From the NCBI GenBank assembly GCA_026710155.1, contig JAPORQ010000081.1, forward strand, positions 23,610-87,609: 64,000 bases of DNA, read 5' to 3'. The position numbers were made by a program, and so were the translations under genes. The stretch is from Paracoccaceae bacterium (GTDB lineage: Bacteria; Pseudomonadota; Alphaproteobacteria; Rhodobacterales; Rhodobacteraceae). Positions 1 through 9,375 of this stretch are shown here, in pieces. The notes under the pieces were generated by a model that saw only the letters and a list, made by a program, of their open reading frames with translations, searched no databases and was not told the DNA's origin. Each line of letters opens with the position of its first letter. The first letter of the stretch is position 1.

Positions 1-537
1 GAAGTTTACCTCCGTGGCATGGATACATCCCGTTGGATGCCTCACCAAATCGCTTCACTTGGTGTTGGAATAAAAACTCAAACTCCAAGTGTGATGAATG
101 GTTTGAGTGTTAGTGAAAACATCTGGCTTTCAGCAAGAAGATTTCATGATGGTCCTGAAGCGAAGCGTAAAACCAGAGAGATTATTGAACGGTTGGCATT
201 GGGGGCCATTGCCAAGGACCAGTTGGGAAAGCTTTCACATGGTGAACGGCAACTCATTGAACTTGGATTGGTTATTGTTGGAGATCCTTGGTTGGTTCTG
301 CTTGATGAACCGGCAGCAGGTTTGAGTGGTGAAGATATCGAGCGTATGACCACAATCATCAATGAAATCAATAAAACCGCGGCAATCATTATCATTGAGC
401 ATGACATGCAATTTATCCGATCAATTGCAAAAATTGTCACAGTGTTTCATCAAGGGGCGGTTTTGTTGGAGGACAGAGTTGATAAAGTAATGTCTGATCC
501 AACCGTAAGGAATATATATCTTGGAAAGCGGAATTGA
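1..537 (+). CDS. ABC transporter ATP-binding protein, UrtD/LivG-like (5' end outside window)
   Basis: The reading frame is open to base 1, so only the C-terminal 178 codons are visible and the Walker A motif lies upstream of the window. Seen: the QTPSV stretch typical of the UrtD Q-loop region, a signature motif LSHGERQ, Walker B ending LLDEPAAG, and an H-loop EHDM. Members of this family are cytoplasmic ATPases that drive import of urea, short amides or branched-chain amino acids through two membrane permeases. The stop codon is one base before the ATG of the next gene, a second ATPase, which is the usual urtD-urtE order. The amidase fused to that next protein points to an amide substrate rather than amino acids; this is inference. 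Confidence 0.85.
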   Translation, partial: EVYLRGMDTSRWMPHQIASLGVGIKTQTPSVMNGLSVSENIWLSARRFHDGPEAKRKTREIIERLALGAIAKDQLGKLSHGERQLIELGLVIVGDPWLVLLDEPAAGLSGEDIERMTTIINEINKTAAIIIIEHDMQFIRSIAKIVTVFHQGAVLLEDRVDKVMSDPTVRNIYLGKRN

Positions 538-538
538 T

Positions 539-2887
539 ATGAGTGAAACCGCATTACAAGTTAACAATTTATCAGCTGGATATGACAAAATACCAATATT
601 ACACGACATTGAGTTTTCCGTTGCTGAAAATGAAGTCGTTGGTATTCTTGGTCACAATGGTATGGGTAAAACAACCCTGTTGAAAACTATTATGGGGTTC
701 ATATCACCTTCATCAGGATCGATTTTGTTACATTCCAATGATGTGACCAGATCCCAGCCATTTGAACGGTCAAGGCTGGGTCTTGGTTATGTTCCACAAG
801 GCAGGGGAATTTTTCCTCAACTTACAGTGCGCGAGAATTTAGCCTTTGCGTGGCATCCATACGATGATGAAACAGAGGAAGATGTAGCTGACTCTGTTCT
901 GGACTACTTTCCAAGACTCAAATCATTGCTCAGTCGGGCAGGTGGTAACTTATCGGGCGGTGAACAACAACTTTTGACCCTCGCAAGATGCCTGATGGGT
1001 GATCCCGATTTTTTGTTATTGGATGAACCTACGGAAGGTATACAGCCCTCAATTATAGACGAAATGATAGATACATTGCTGCTGGTCAGAAAAAAAAGGG
1101 GGCTATCAATATTACTCGTTGAACAAAATTTTGAATTTATTTCGTATCTTTCGGAAAGGGTACTCGTACTGGAACGTGGAATAATTACTGGTGAATTGAA
1201 CCGTAATGAACTCAAAGACAATAATAAATTAAACCAGTTTCTTGGATTTGGAACTATTCGTCCTTCAAGCGAGCAGAATGATTCAATCCAGGATGATACA
1301 ATTGCCCTGTCACAAGATTCCAAAACATATACGGCCCGAAATTCAGATGAATTTACAAATAATTTAGGTATGAAGATGACAATAAATCGCCCGACGCTTG
1401 GCCAATTAAGGGAAATGGCAAATCGCTTTAATATGAACCTAAGTGATGATGAGTTAAGTGAATATTCAGAAATCATGGACCCATATATTCAAGCTTATGA
1501 CCGTTTGGATGCTTCACCAGATTATCTTCCAATGGTAAAGTATCCCCGTTCGCCCGGTTATTTCCCTGACAGTTCTGAAAATCAGCTGAATGCTTGGTAT
1601 ATAAAGACTGATATCAAGGGAGCTGGTGATGGACCACTCCATGGAAGGAAAATCGCTCTCAAGGACACAATCTGCCTTGCAGGAGTACCAATGATGAATG
1701 GTTCATCAATCATGGAAGGGTATATTCCCGAAATAGATGCTACAATCGTAACTCGAATGCTTGATGCTGGGGCTACAATAGCCGGAAAAGCACATTGCGA
1801 AAATTTTTGTTTGTCAGGTGGTTCTCATACTGGTGCCAAAGGGCCTATTCACAACCCATGGAAACGAGGTTACATGGCCGGTGGTTCATCAGGAGGCTCA
1901 GCCGCACTTGTTGCTGCAGGTGAGGTGGATATGGCAATTGCAGGTGATCAAGGTGGTTCAATCCGCATTCCTTCTTCAAATTGTGGTGTTTACGGCATGA
2001 AACCAACACATGGACTGGTTCCTTACACTGGAGTGATGCCCATAGAACAGACCATTGACCATGTTGGCCCTGTGACTAACAATGTTGCCGACAATGCCAT
2101 TCTGCTGGAAGTACTTGCGGGTGAAGATGGTCTTGATCCTCGACAATATGGTCCACAGGTATATCAATATACCCATATGTTGGGAAAGGGTATAGGCAAT
2201 ATGAAAATTGGTCTCTTGAAAGAAGGGTTTGGTCGTCCTGAGAGTGAAGCCGATGTTGATTCAAAAGTAAGTTCAGGTGCTGATCGCTTCCGCGAACTTG
2301 GAGCGATTGTTGATGAAATTTCAATTCCAGAACATCTACTTGCTTTAGATTGCTGGACTTCAATTGCTGTTGAAGGTCTTCAGGACCATATGATGCGTGG
2401 AAACTCAGCCGGTACAAATTATCAGGGATTGTATCTGCCTTCAATGATAGACCATATGGCCCAATGGAGAAATCGTGCTGATGAATTGTCACCATCACTT
2501 AAGGTCTGCATGTTTCTTGGTGAATATTTTCAGGAACAATATAGAGGAAGGTTCTATGGTAAAGCCCAGAATTTGAGGCGGAAGGTTGGGCTTGCTTATT
2601 CACGTGTTCTCAGTCAATATGATCTACTTTTAATGCCAACGGTTCCCATGAAACCTCAGGAAATTCCTCCGCCTGATTGCTCGATCAGTTTGTATGCTCA
2701 AAGAGCTTTTGAAATGATTGGAAATACTGCTCCATTCAATTTTGGACTGCCGGCTATGAATGTTCCCTGTGGCTTGAGTGATGGACTACCCATTGGATTG
2801 ATGCTAGTAGGTAACAGATTCACCGAATCAAAGATTTATCAGGCAGCTCATGCTTTTGAACAAAGTGGCGATTGGCGTAAAATGTGA
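539..2887 (+). CDS. Fusion protein: UrtE/LivF-like ABC ATPase joined to an amidase-signature amidase
   Basis: Two complete domains lie in one frame of 782 codons from ATG 539; an in-frame TTG at 521 is less likely. Residues 1-240 are an ABC ATPase: Walker A GHNGMGKTT at 38-46, LSGGEQQ at 138-144, Walker B ending LLLDEPTEG. After a polar linker, residues from about 278 are an amidase-signature enzyme with the expected triad, Lys375, Ser450 in GGSSGGS and Ser474 in DQGGSIRIP. The 75 and 24 residue spacings match those of fatty acid amide hydrolase. The closest remembered relatives are amidases of nitrile-degrading actinobacteria, which hydrolyse amides to acid plus ammonia. ATG codons at 1370 and 1376 could also start a free amidase. 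The next gene starts 9 bp downstream. Confidence 0.88.
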   Translation: MSETALQVNNLSAGYDKIPILHDIEFSVAENEVVGILGHNGMGKTTLLKTIMGFISPSSGSILLHSNDVTRSQPFERSRLGLGYVPQGRGIFPQLTVRENLAFAWHPYDDETEEDVADSVLDYFPRLKSLLSRAGGNLSGGEQQLLTLARCLMGDPDFLLLDEPTEGIQPSIIDEMIDTLLLVRKKRGLSILLVEQNFEFISYLSERVLVLERGIITGELNRNELKDNNKLNQFLGFGTIRPSSEQNDSIQDDTIALSQDSKTYTARNSDEFTNNLGMKMTINRPTLGQLREMANRFNMNLSDDELSEYSEIMDPYIQAYDRLDASPDYLPMVKYPRSPGYFPDSSENQLNAWYIKTDIKGAGDGPLHGRKIALKDTICLAGVPMMNGSSIMEGYIPEIDATIVTRMLDAGATIAGKAHCENFCLSGGSHTGAKGPIHNPWKRGYMAGGSSGGSAALVAAGEVDMAIAGDQGGSIRIPSSNCGVYGMKPTHGLVPYTGVMPIEQTIDHVGPVTNNVADNAILLEVLAGEDGLDPRQYGPQVYQYTHMLGKGIGNMKIGLLKEGFGRPESEADVDSKVSSGADRFRELGAIVDEISIPEHLLALDCWTSIAVEGLQDHMMRGNSAGTNYQGLYLPSMIDHMAQWRNRADELSPSLKVCMFLGEYFQEQYRGRFYGKAQNLRRKVGLAYSRVLSQYDLLLMPTVPMKPQEIPPPDCSISLYAQRAFEMIGNTAPFNFGLPAMNVPCGLSDGLPIGLMLVGNRFTESKIYQAAHAFEQSGDWRKM

Positions 2888-2896
2888 TTTAGAGAA

Positions 2897-4651
2897 ATGT
2901 CAATTCTTACTGAAAGTCTTGCTGGCAAAATTTCAAAAATTGGTATGGTTGAAAAAGAGGTGAAGGACAATTCAATACCGATTGACGGGAGATCGTACCT
3001 GAAGGGGCCCAATTCTCCACCATTGGTCAACATGACCATACCGGAACAATTGGAGCGTACGGTATCAAGGTTTGGACATAGGGAGGCATTGGTTTTCCAT
3101 GACAAAGGAATCCGGCTGAGTTATTACGAATTTGATTGTGAAGTAAAAAAGCTTGCAGCGGGTCTGTTGGCCCTGGGTTTGGCAAAAGGTGATAGGGTTG
3201 GAATTTGGTCTCCCAATCGGCTTGAATGGGTTCTTACCCAATTCGCGACTTCCTGCGTGGGTTTGATTCTCGTCAATATCAATCCAGCTTATCGATTGTC
3301 AGAACTCGAATATGTTTTGAACAAGGTAGGTTGCAAAGCCCTTATTTCTGCAAAGGCATTCAAGACATCAGATTATGTTGGAATGTTGCGAAAGCTTGCT
3401 CCTGAATTGGAATCATGCAGGCCCGGCCAGCTGCGGTCCAGCAAACTCCCAAATCTTCAAAGCATTGTTGTAATGGACGATATTCAGGAGCCGGGAATGT
3501 TATCATTCCCTGATTTGATGCAACTGGGAGGGGCTGATCAGGAGATCAGGTTAAAAGCAATCAATAAAACGCTTTGTCCAGATGAGGCGATCAACATACA
3601 ATTTACTTCTGGAACAACCGGTTTACCCAAAGGTGCAACTCTTTCACACAACAATATCGTCAATAATGCTCGTTTTGTAGTTGATCGAATTAGGCTTCAG
3701 GAAGTTGATCGACTTGCCATTCCAGTTCCATTATACCATTGTTTTGGAATGGTTATGGGCGTATTGGGAGCAGTGAGTTGCGGGGCAGCCATGATATTTC
3801 CGAGTGAGTCATTCAATGTTTCCAATACACTTGATGCACTTGCCGATGAACGTTGTACTGCGGTTTACGGAGTTCCCACCATGTTTCTTGCGATGTTGGA
3901 AGAACTGGAAAATTCCCCTCGCGATGTTTCATGTTTGCGAACTGGTATAATGGCTGGGGCTCCTTGTCCTATAGAAATCATGAAAAGGGTCAACAATGAA
4001 TTGAACCTTAATGAGATCACGATTTGTTACGGTATGACTGAAACGTCACCAGTGTCCTTTCAAAGCTTTGTTGATGATCCGATTGACAAAAGGTGTGAAA
4101 CAGTTGGAAGGGTTCATCCGCATTTGGAGGTAAAGATCATCGATCACCAAGGTGAAGTCGTTCGTGTTGGTGTTCAAGGCGAGCTGTGTACCAGCGGATA
4201 CTCGGTAATGAAAGGATATTGGGAAGATCAGGAAAAAACGGATGAAAGTATAATCAATGGTTGGATGCACTCAGGTGATTTGGCAATAATTGATGACGAA
4301 GGGTTTTGTAACATAGTAGGACGTGTAAAGGATATGATCATTCGTGGGGGTGAAAATGTGTACCCGCGTGAAATCGAGGAATATCTCATCCGTCACCCGA
4401 AGGTCAATGACGTACAGGTTTTTGGTATCCCCGATGAAAAACTGGGGGAATCGGTATGTGCCTGGATCATTATCAAACCCGGAATGGACCTCGATGAGTC
4501 AGAACTCAAGGAATATTGTGACGACAATGTCGCCTACTTCAAGATTCCCTCGCATTTCAAATTTGTTGAGGAGTTTCCGATGACTGTCACTGGCAAGCCA
4601 CAAAAGTTTCTCATGCGTGAAAAAATGTTGGAAATTCTGGAAAAAAGTTAA
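2897..4651 (+). CDS. AMP-dependent acyl-CoA synthetase (ACSF2/FadD-like)
   Basis: A 584-residue member of the ANL superfamily, which activates carboxylic acids through acyl-AMP to acyl-CoA. Seen: the phosphate-binding loop TSGTTGLPKG, the adenine-site motif YGMTETSP, the hinge region GRVKDMIIRGGENVYP and a C-terminal lysine in the TGKPQK context that would catalyse adenylation. The length and the order of motifs fit the medium-chain ACSF2/YngI-type branch better than acetyl-CoA synthetase. It starts 9 bp after the ATPase-amidase fusion, so it is probably cotranscribed. An economical reading is that it activates the acid that the amidase releases. Substrate chain length cannot be read from the sequence. 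Confidence 0.88.
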   Translation: MSILTESLAGKISKIGMVEKEVKDNSIPIDGRSYLKGPNSPPLVNMTIPEQLERTVSRFGHREALVFHDKGIRLSYYEFDCEVKKLAAGLLALGLAKGDRVGIWSPNRLEWVLTQFATSCVGLILVNINPAYRLSELEYVLNKVGCKALISAKAFKTSDYVGMLRKLAPELESCRPGQLRSSKLPNLQSIVVMDDIQEPGMLSFPDLMQLGGADQEIRLKAINKTLCPDEAINIQFTSGTTGLPKGATLSHNNIVNNARFVVDRIRLQEVDRLAIPVPLYHCFGMVMGVLGAVSCGAAMIFPSESFNVSNTLDALADERCTAVYGVPTMFLAMLEELENSPRDVSCLRTGIMAGAPCPIEIMKRVNNELNLNEITICYGMTETSPVSFQSFVDDPIDKRCETVGRVHPHLEVKIIDHQGEVVRVGVQGELCTSGYSVMKGYWEDQEKTDESIINGWMHSGDLAIIDDEGFCNIVGRVKDMIIRGGENVYPREIEEYLIRHPKVNDVQVFGIPDEKLGESVCAWIIIKPGMDLDESELKEYCDDNVAYFKIPSHFKFVEEFPMTVTGKPQKFLMREKMLEILEKS

Positions 4652-4768
4652 TTCCAACCTCAAATTAAACAGGCTTATATATACTCTGTCTTACAATCAT
4701 CGAAAAATGCATGTTAAAATTTTTTGATCCCTGGTCATTTATGATGTCAGTTTTAGGATTTTCTGAAA

Positions 4769-5458
4769 ATGGACAACCGTCTGATACTTGCCCTTGATTA
4801 CACTCATCCTTTAGAGGCCAGAAAAATGGTGGAAAAATTGGATTCCGCCATTGGTTTCTACAAGGTTGGACAGATCATGTTGGCCAATGGCGGATTGGAA
4901 TTTTGCAAGGAGTTGAAGGAGCAATATGGTAAAAGGGTTTTCCTTGATTTGAAACTCTTTGATATAGGTAATACTGTTGAAAAGGCCGTTAGGGCCTTGT
5001 CGGCATTCCAGTTTGATTTTCTTACTGTTCATGGGGATCCCCATGTTGTTGAAGCTGCTGTCAGGGGGCGAGGAGAATCTTCAACCAAAATACTCGCTAT
5101 AACCATACTGACCTCGCTTGATCGTGAAGATCTTGATGGTGCCCTGTATCAAAATGGTGACCTTGAAACCCTGGTGGGTAAAAGGGCAGAAATTGCCTTT
5201 GAGGCAGGGGCAGACGGAGTCGTATCTTCACCGCGTGAGGTTGGGCTGATTCGGGGTCTGAAATACGGCCAATCAAAACTCATTGTAACTCCTGGCATCA
5301 GACCGGTCAATTCTGAAAAGGATGATCAGAAAAGAACCCTGAACCCGCGTGGGGCAATCCTTAATGGATCAGATTATCTGGTTGTCGGGAGGGCCATTAC
5401 TCAATCTCCCGATCCCATGGCCGTTATAGAGAATATTGTTGAAACCCTGCCTCCCTGA
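4769..5458 (+). CDS. pyrF: Orotidine 5'-phosphate decarboxylase
   Basis: A 229-residue enzyme that converts OMP to UMP, the last step of de novo pyrimidine synthesis. Seen: the N-terminal LALDY aspartate, Lys32 in the YKVG strand, and the diagnostic catalytic array Asp60-x-Lys62-x2-Asp65 in DLKLFDIGNT. Near the C-terminus VTPGIRP and a VVGRAIT phosphate-binding segment are present. Length is typical for the bacterial short family. It is preceded by a 117-bp AT-rich gap that presumably carries its promoter. dinB follows after 15 bp, so the two may share a transcript. Confidence 0.95.
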   Translation: MDNRLILALDYTHPLEARKMVEKLDSAIGFYKVGQIMLANGGLEFCKELKEQYGKRVFLDLKLFDIGNTVEKAVRALSAFQFDFLTVHGDPHVVEAAVRGRGESSTKILAITILTSLDREDLDGALYQNGDLETLVGKRAEIAFEAGADGVVSSPREVGLIRGLKYGQSKLIVTPGIRPVNSEKDDQKRTLNPRGAILNGSDYLVVGRAITQSPDPMAVIENIVETLPP

Positions 5459-5473
5459 TTGCCTGGTTGATAT

Positions 5474-6736
5474 GTGAACATGAGATCATTGTGCCGAAAT
5501 TGTGAGCTGATGTTCGAAGGGGAAGGAATTTGTCCCGAATGTCGATCGCCGAGAATTGTTTCACACCCTGAATTGTCATTGTTGAACATTGCCCATATAG
5601 ATTGTGATGCCTTCTTTGCATCTGTAGAAAAAAGAGACAATCCCGACCTGATCAATAAACCTGTTATCATTGGCGGAGGAAACCGGGGAGTTGTCTCCAC
5701 AGCTTGTTACATTGCCAGAATCAAGGGAGTTCATTCTGCCATGCCGATGTATCAAGCCATGCGGCTATGCCCGGATGCAGTAATCGTAAGGCCTCGTATG
5801 GGTGTGTATTCTGCTGTTTCAAAGGAAATTGTCAAGCTCATGAAGGAAATGACACCACAGGTTGAAACAATTTCCGTTGACGAAGCCTTTATGGATTTCT
5901 CCGGAACCTCATTGCTTTATAAAGCTTCCCCTGCCCAGCTAATGGTGAAACTTATTAATCAGATTGAACGAGAGGTTGGCATTACCTGCTCGGTTGGCCT
6001 TTCCATAAACAAGTTTTTGGCCAAGATTGCCTCTGATCTGGAAAAACCAAAGGGCTTCTCGCTTATTGGCTCGGACGATATTGACAAGGTATTGGGCAAC
6101 AAGCCCCTTACCATCATTCCTGGGGTTGGGAAGGCATTTCAGAAAAAACTTGAAAAGGAAGGCTTGTTTACATTTTTTGACTTGCAAAAGGTTCCCAGGG
6201 AAGAACTTGAGGAAAAATTTGGCAAGTTTGGCAATCGTTTATGGCACCTCTGCAGAGGTCAAGATCATCGAATCACAAAGGTCACAAGACCCATCAAGAG
6301 CATTTCCAATGAGACCACCTTCAATACCGACATTTCGGATTACAAGAAACTTGAGGGATATGCCTGGCGATTGACTGAGAAGGTTACTGACCGGGCCAAG
6401 GAAAAAGGATTGGTTGGCAACACCGTCACCTTGAAATTGAAACAACACAATCACAAGGTCCATACCCGGCAAGAAAGGCTCAAAATTCCTACAAATCTGG
6501 CAAGCCAGATTTTCCCGGTTGCCCGTTCATTGCTGAAACCCATGGTTAAAGACTTTGCTCCCTTCCGGTTAGTGGGAATAGGATTGAGTGGTCTGGAAAA
6601 CGAATCCCGGCAAATCAATCAATCCCTTGAACTGAATCCCGAATTGGCCTCACAGAGACGTGTCGAGAATGTTTCCGATGAATTGCGGAGAAAATTTGGT
6701 CCCAATGCTCTTAGAAAGGGGATGGCCCTCAATTAG
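5474..6736 (+). CDS. dinB: DNA polymerase IV (Y-family) with N-terminal zinc ribbon
   Basis: An error-prone translesion polymerase of 420 residues. Seen: the palm motif HIDCDAFFASVE from residue 41, the second acidic pair in SVDEAFMDF (about 135-143), the helix-hairpin-helix segment around IPGVGKAF, and a little-finger domain. Residues 7-23 hold Cys7-x2-Cys10 and Cys20-x2-Cys23, a zinc-ribbon-like extension known from alphaproteobacterial DinB proteins but absent from E. coli Pol IV. The start is GTG 5474 or ATG 5480; both keep the cysteines. A C-terminal clamp-binding peptide is not obvious. Regulation by LexA cannot be shown: no clear operator was seen in the 15-bp gap after pyrF. Confidence 0.94.
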   Translation: MNMRSLCRNCELMFEGEGICPECRSPRIVSHPELSLLNIAHIDCDAFFASVEKRDNPDLINKPVIIGGGNRGVVSTACYIARIKGVHSAMPMYQAMRLCPDAVIVRPRMGVYSAVSKEIVKLMKEMTPQVETISVDEAFMDFSGTSLLYKASPAQLMVKLINQIEREVGITCSVGLSINKFLAKIASDLEKPKGFSLIGSDDIDKVLGNKPLTIIPGVGKAFQKKLEKEGLFTFFDLQKVPREELEEKFGKFGNRLWHLCRGQDHRITKVTRPIKSISNETTFNTDISDYKKLEGYAWRLTEKVTDRAKEKGLVGNTVTLKLKQHNHKVHTRQERLKIPTNLASQIFPVARSLLKPMVKDFAPFRLVGIGLSGLENESRQINQSLELNPELASQRRVENVSDELRRKFGPNALRKGMALN

Positions 6737-6763
6737 ATACCCTGAATATTTTGAACATGTTGA

Positions 6764-7894
6764 TCAATACACATGCGGGTTATCAATAAGTGGCCAAATT
6801 TTTCTGCTCAGGTTCATGTAGACGTTTGTATTTGGGTTGCTTGGATACAATCCATCAATAGCAACATAGATAATTTTCGAAGCAATTTCTGAAAATGACG
6901 CGTAGAAATGATTGGTGGATTTCACCACAAGTACAGATTTTTCATTTGGTATTATTCCAAAATTTGAGAACACATTTGGATTAAAAACCTGACAACGCAC
7001 AGAATTGAGAATGACATCTATACCTTCAACATTGATCCAGACACTATCTCCCAATGGTACAACACTATCACCAAAGTTCTGGCAAGCATTTCTCATAATT
7101 CAACAAATGGTTACTTCTGCATCAAGGGGTTTTCCTCCCGCGAGAGACATCTTTCCACCAAATCGAAGTTGTAATTTCACATTTTCACCTGCCGATATAC
7201 ATGTCCGGACAGCAACTGGGTCCCAGATGGTTGCCATTGCTGCATTATGAACTTTCTGCCGAATCATCTCTTGGAGCAAAATTGTTGAATCGCCTGGAAC
7301 ACCACCACCGGGATTATCCCAAACATCAGCAATTACAATTGGTCTGTCGGTCACAAATTTAGTTAGATTTATGGCCTCGCAAGGCAAAATTAGTTCAGGT
7401 CGCGTCTTCCCTCTCATGGAAAAGAACTCCAACCCCAGCTTTCTTGCCAAAGCATCACCCTCAGGCTGGGCATCGTCAGTAATCACAATTATTTTGGCGC
7501 CTAGATCTGGAACATCACCGGCCATGAAACCATGGATGACTGAAACTGATAGTGTTTTTCCCTTCCCTTCAAGGTTTTTTACCTTCTTTACAAAACTTTG
7601 CATTGGTTCCCGGGTTGTGGGAAAAACATCAATGAAACGACAGTCAAATGTTGAAATTACCGGCCTTATGGAACCCTTGATAGTGCGATTGACCAAATTG
7701 ACCAAATCCTTGGCAGCATCCACAAAGTCAATGTGAGGGAACTCCTTGAAGACTGTGATCAAATCTGTATTCTTGACCATCTTGTCTGTAAGGTGGCAGT
7801 GGGGATCAAGTGTAACACCTATAACGACACTTGGACCTACAATCTTACGAATTTCATCAATGAGTTCACCTTCGCAATCTACCTCTCTGGTTGC
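6764..7894 (-). pseudogene. M81 family metallopeptidase (MlrC-like), truncated and interrupted
   Basis: Two adjacent blocks in the same frame together match the central and C-terminal parts of MlrC-type M81 proteins, which are about 490 residues long. The upstream block carries LDPHCHLTDKMV, the FKEFPHID motif and DVWDNPGGG. The downstream block carries FGDSVVPLGDSVWI, DVILNSVRCQVF and VVKSTNHFYASF. A TGA at 7100-7102 separates them without frame change. A further in-frame TGA at 7895-7897 follows the remnant DCEGEL, and the expected N-terminal 120 or so residues were not found in the 170 bp beyond. Both defects make a functional product unlikely. It sits convergent to dinB and divergent from the PLP enzyme gene. 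Confidence 0.85.
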
Positions 7895-8067
7895 TCACTC
7901 AGATGACACAAGACATTACCCGATAGGAGACTAAAACCCTTCTTGGCAATATGGTATATTGGTTCATTGTGACCTTAAATTGCAAATAGGCCAAGGTTAG
8001 TGACCTGCAACCATTATCATCTAAAGCACGAAACACGACTCTTCAAAAAATCAAATATCAAATCCAA

Positions 8068-9168
8068 ATGACATACAAAGAAGCACAGTCATTTTTCAGT
8101 TTCAAAGAAACAGCAACATGTTTGGATAAGCTGGATACTCCCATACCAGTTATTGATCTGGAGAAGGTGCTTCAAAACCTGATCGGCGTTCAAAGACATT
8201 TTGATGATTTGGGTATTGCTTTTAGGCCACATGTCAAAACCCACAAAATGGTGCCGTTTGCCAAAATCCAACTGCATTTGGGTGCCTGCGGAATAACTGT
8301 CCAAAAGTTGGGAGAAGCTGAAATCATGTCTGAAGCCGGCATTGGTGATATTTTGATTGCCTATAACATTGTCGGCCAGCGAAAACTGGCCAGATTGATC
8401 AATCTGTCCAGACAGACCAAACTTACCCTGGTTGCCGATAATGAATTCTGTATCTCACAGTTGAATACGGCAGCGGCAAGCAACAACATCAAACTGGATT
8501 TGCTCATCGAATGTGATACAGGTTTGAAGCGAAACGGTCTTGCCAAACCCGAACAGGTATTGCAATTGGCGCAAACCATTGTTTCAAGTTCAAATTTACG
8601 TTTCAAGGGTCTCATGACCTATCCACCGCCAGGTGCAAGGAAAGGGGTTTGCATTATCATGTCTGACTTGCGAAAGGTTCTTGAGGGCAATGGTATTCCA
8701 GTGGAAACAATATCCTCTGGGGGCACCATGGATCTCTTTTTGGAAGAGGGGTTGGAGGGGATAACCGAATACCGGGCTGGAACCTATATTTTCAATGATC
8801 GGATGATATGGGAAAAGGGTGTTTGCCAGCTTCGGAATTGTGCGGCGAGAGTATTAACCACCGTGGTTTCAAAACCTGCAGAAGACAGGATCATTCTGGA
8901 TGCGGGTTCAAAGGCATTGACAAGTGACCTTAATGGCTTGATCGGTTATGGCATAGATACAGGTTCACGGGCCAAGGTAAAGAAACTGAGTGAGGAACAT
9001 GGCCAGATGGAAGTGATGGGCGAGCATTCACCCAATGTTGGGGATCTCGTGGAGATACTCCCAAATCATATCTGTCCCGTTATCAATCTGTACGATTACA
9101 TAGCTCTGAAATTGGGCGACAGGATGTTGGGGCTCGTCAAGGTTGATGCCAGAGGCCGCGTTAGTTGA
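8068..9168 (+). CDS. D-threonine aldolase / D-serine dehydratase-like PLP enzyme (DSD1 family)
   Basis: A 366-residue fold-type III PLP enzyme with an alanine-racemase-like N-terminal barrel. Seen: LDTPIPVIDLEKV at the N-terminus, the PLP lysine Lys57 in RPHVKTHK, the SSGGT phosphate-binding loop, EYRAGTYIFND, and a C-terminal PNHICPV segment whose His and Cys are the usual metal ligands. Relatives cleave D-threonine or D-3-hydroxyaspartate-type substrates or dehydrate D-serine. The exact substrate cannot be assigned. The gene stands alone, divergent from the M81 pseudogene and convergent with the following gene. Start ATG 8068 has no strong ribosome-binding site but gives the expected family length. 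Confidence 0.85.
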   Translation: MTYKEAQSFFSFKETATCLDKLDTPIPVIDLEKVLQNLIGVQRHFDDLGIAFRPHVKTHKMVPFAKIQLHLGACGITVQKLGEAEIMSEAGIGDILIAYNIVGQRKLARLINLSRQTKLTLVADNEFCISQLNTAAASNNIKLDLLIECDTGLKRNGLAKPEQVLQLAQTIVSSSNLRFKGLMTYPPPGARKGVCIIMSDLRKVLEGNGIPVETISSGGTMDLFLEEGLEGITEYRAGTYIFNDRMIWEKGVCQLRNCAARVLTTVVSKPAEDRIILDAGSKALTSDLNGLIGYGIDTGSRAKVKKLSEEHGQMEVMGEHSPNVGDLVEILPNHICPVINLYDYIALKLGDRMLGLVKVDARGRVS

Positions 9169-9375
9169 TTTTGGCTTTTCAGGAAAAATAAGGTTGCAGC
9201 AATCCGCCTGCATTGGCACCCCGATAATGCCCCATTTGACAGAAAATTATGTTGCAAGTGCAGATTTATACCCCACGACTCAATGATCGAATGGAATGAT
9301 GTCGTTTTTCTTCCTTTCCTGGTGATTTCTTCAACAGAAATGCTTTTGAGCAATCAATTAGGGCTGAGCTGTTCT

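Noticed and set aside
904..1476. Long minus-strand frame opposite the ATPase-amidase gene
   Set aside because: It runs antisense to conserved ABC motifs and has no family features; the frame is open only because of the codon use of the plus-strand gene.
7095..7105. In-frame TGA in the M81 gene as a possible selenocysteine codon
   Set aside because: M81 proteins do not use selenocysteine at this place, no SECIS-like structure was seen directly after it, and the gene is also truncated at the N-terminus.
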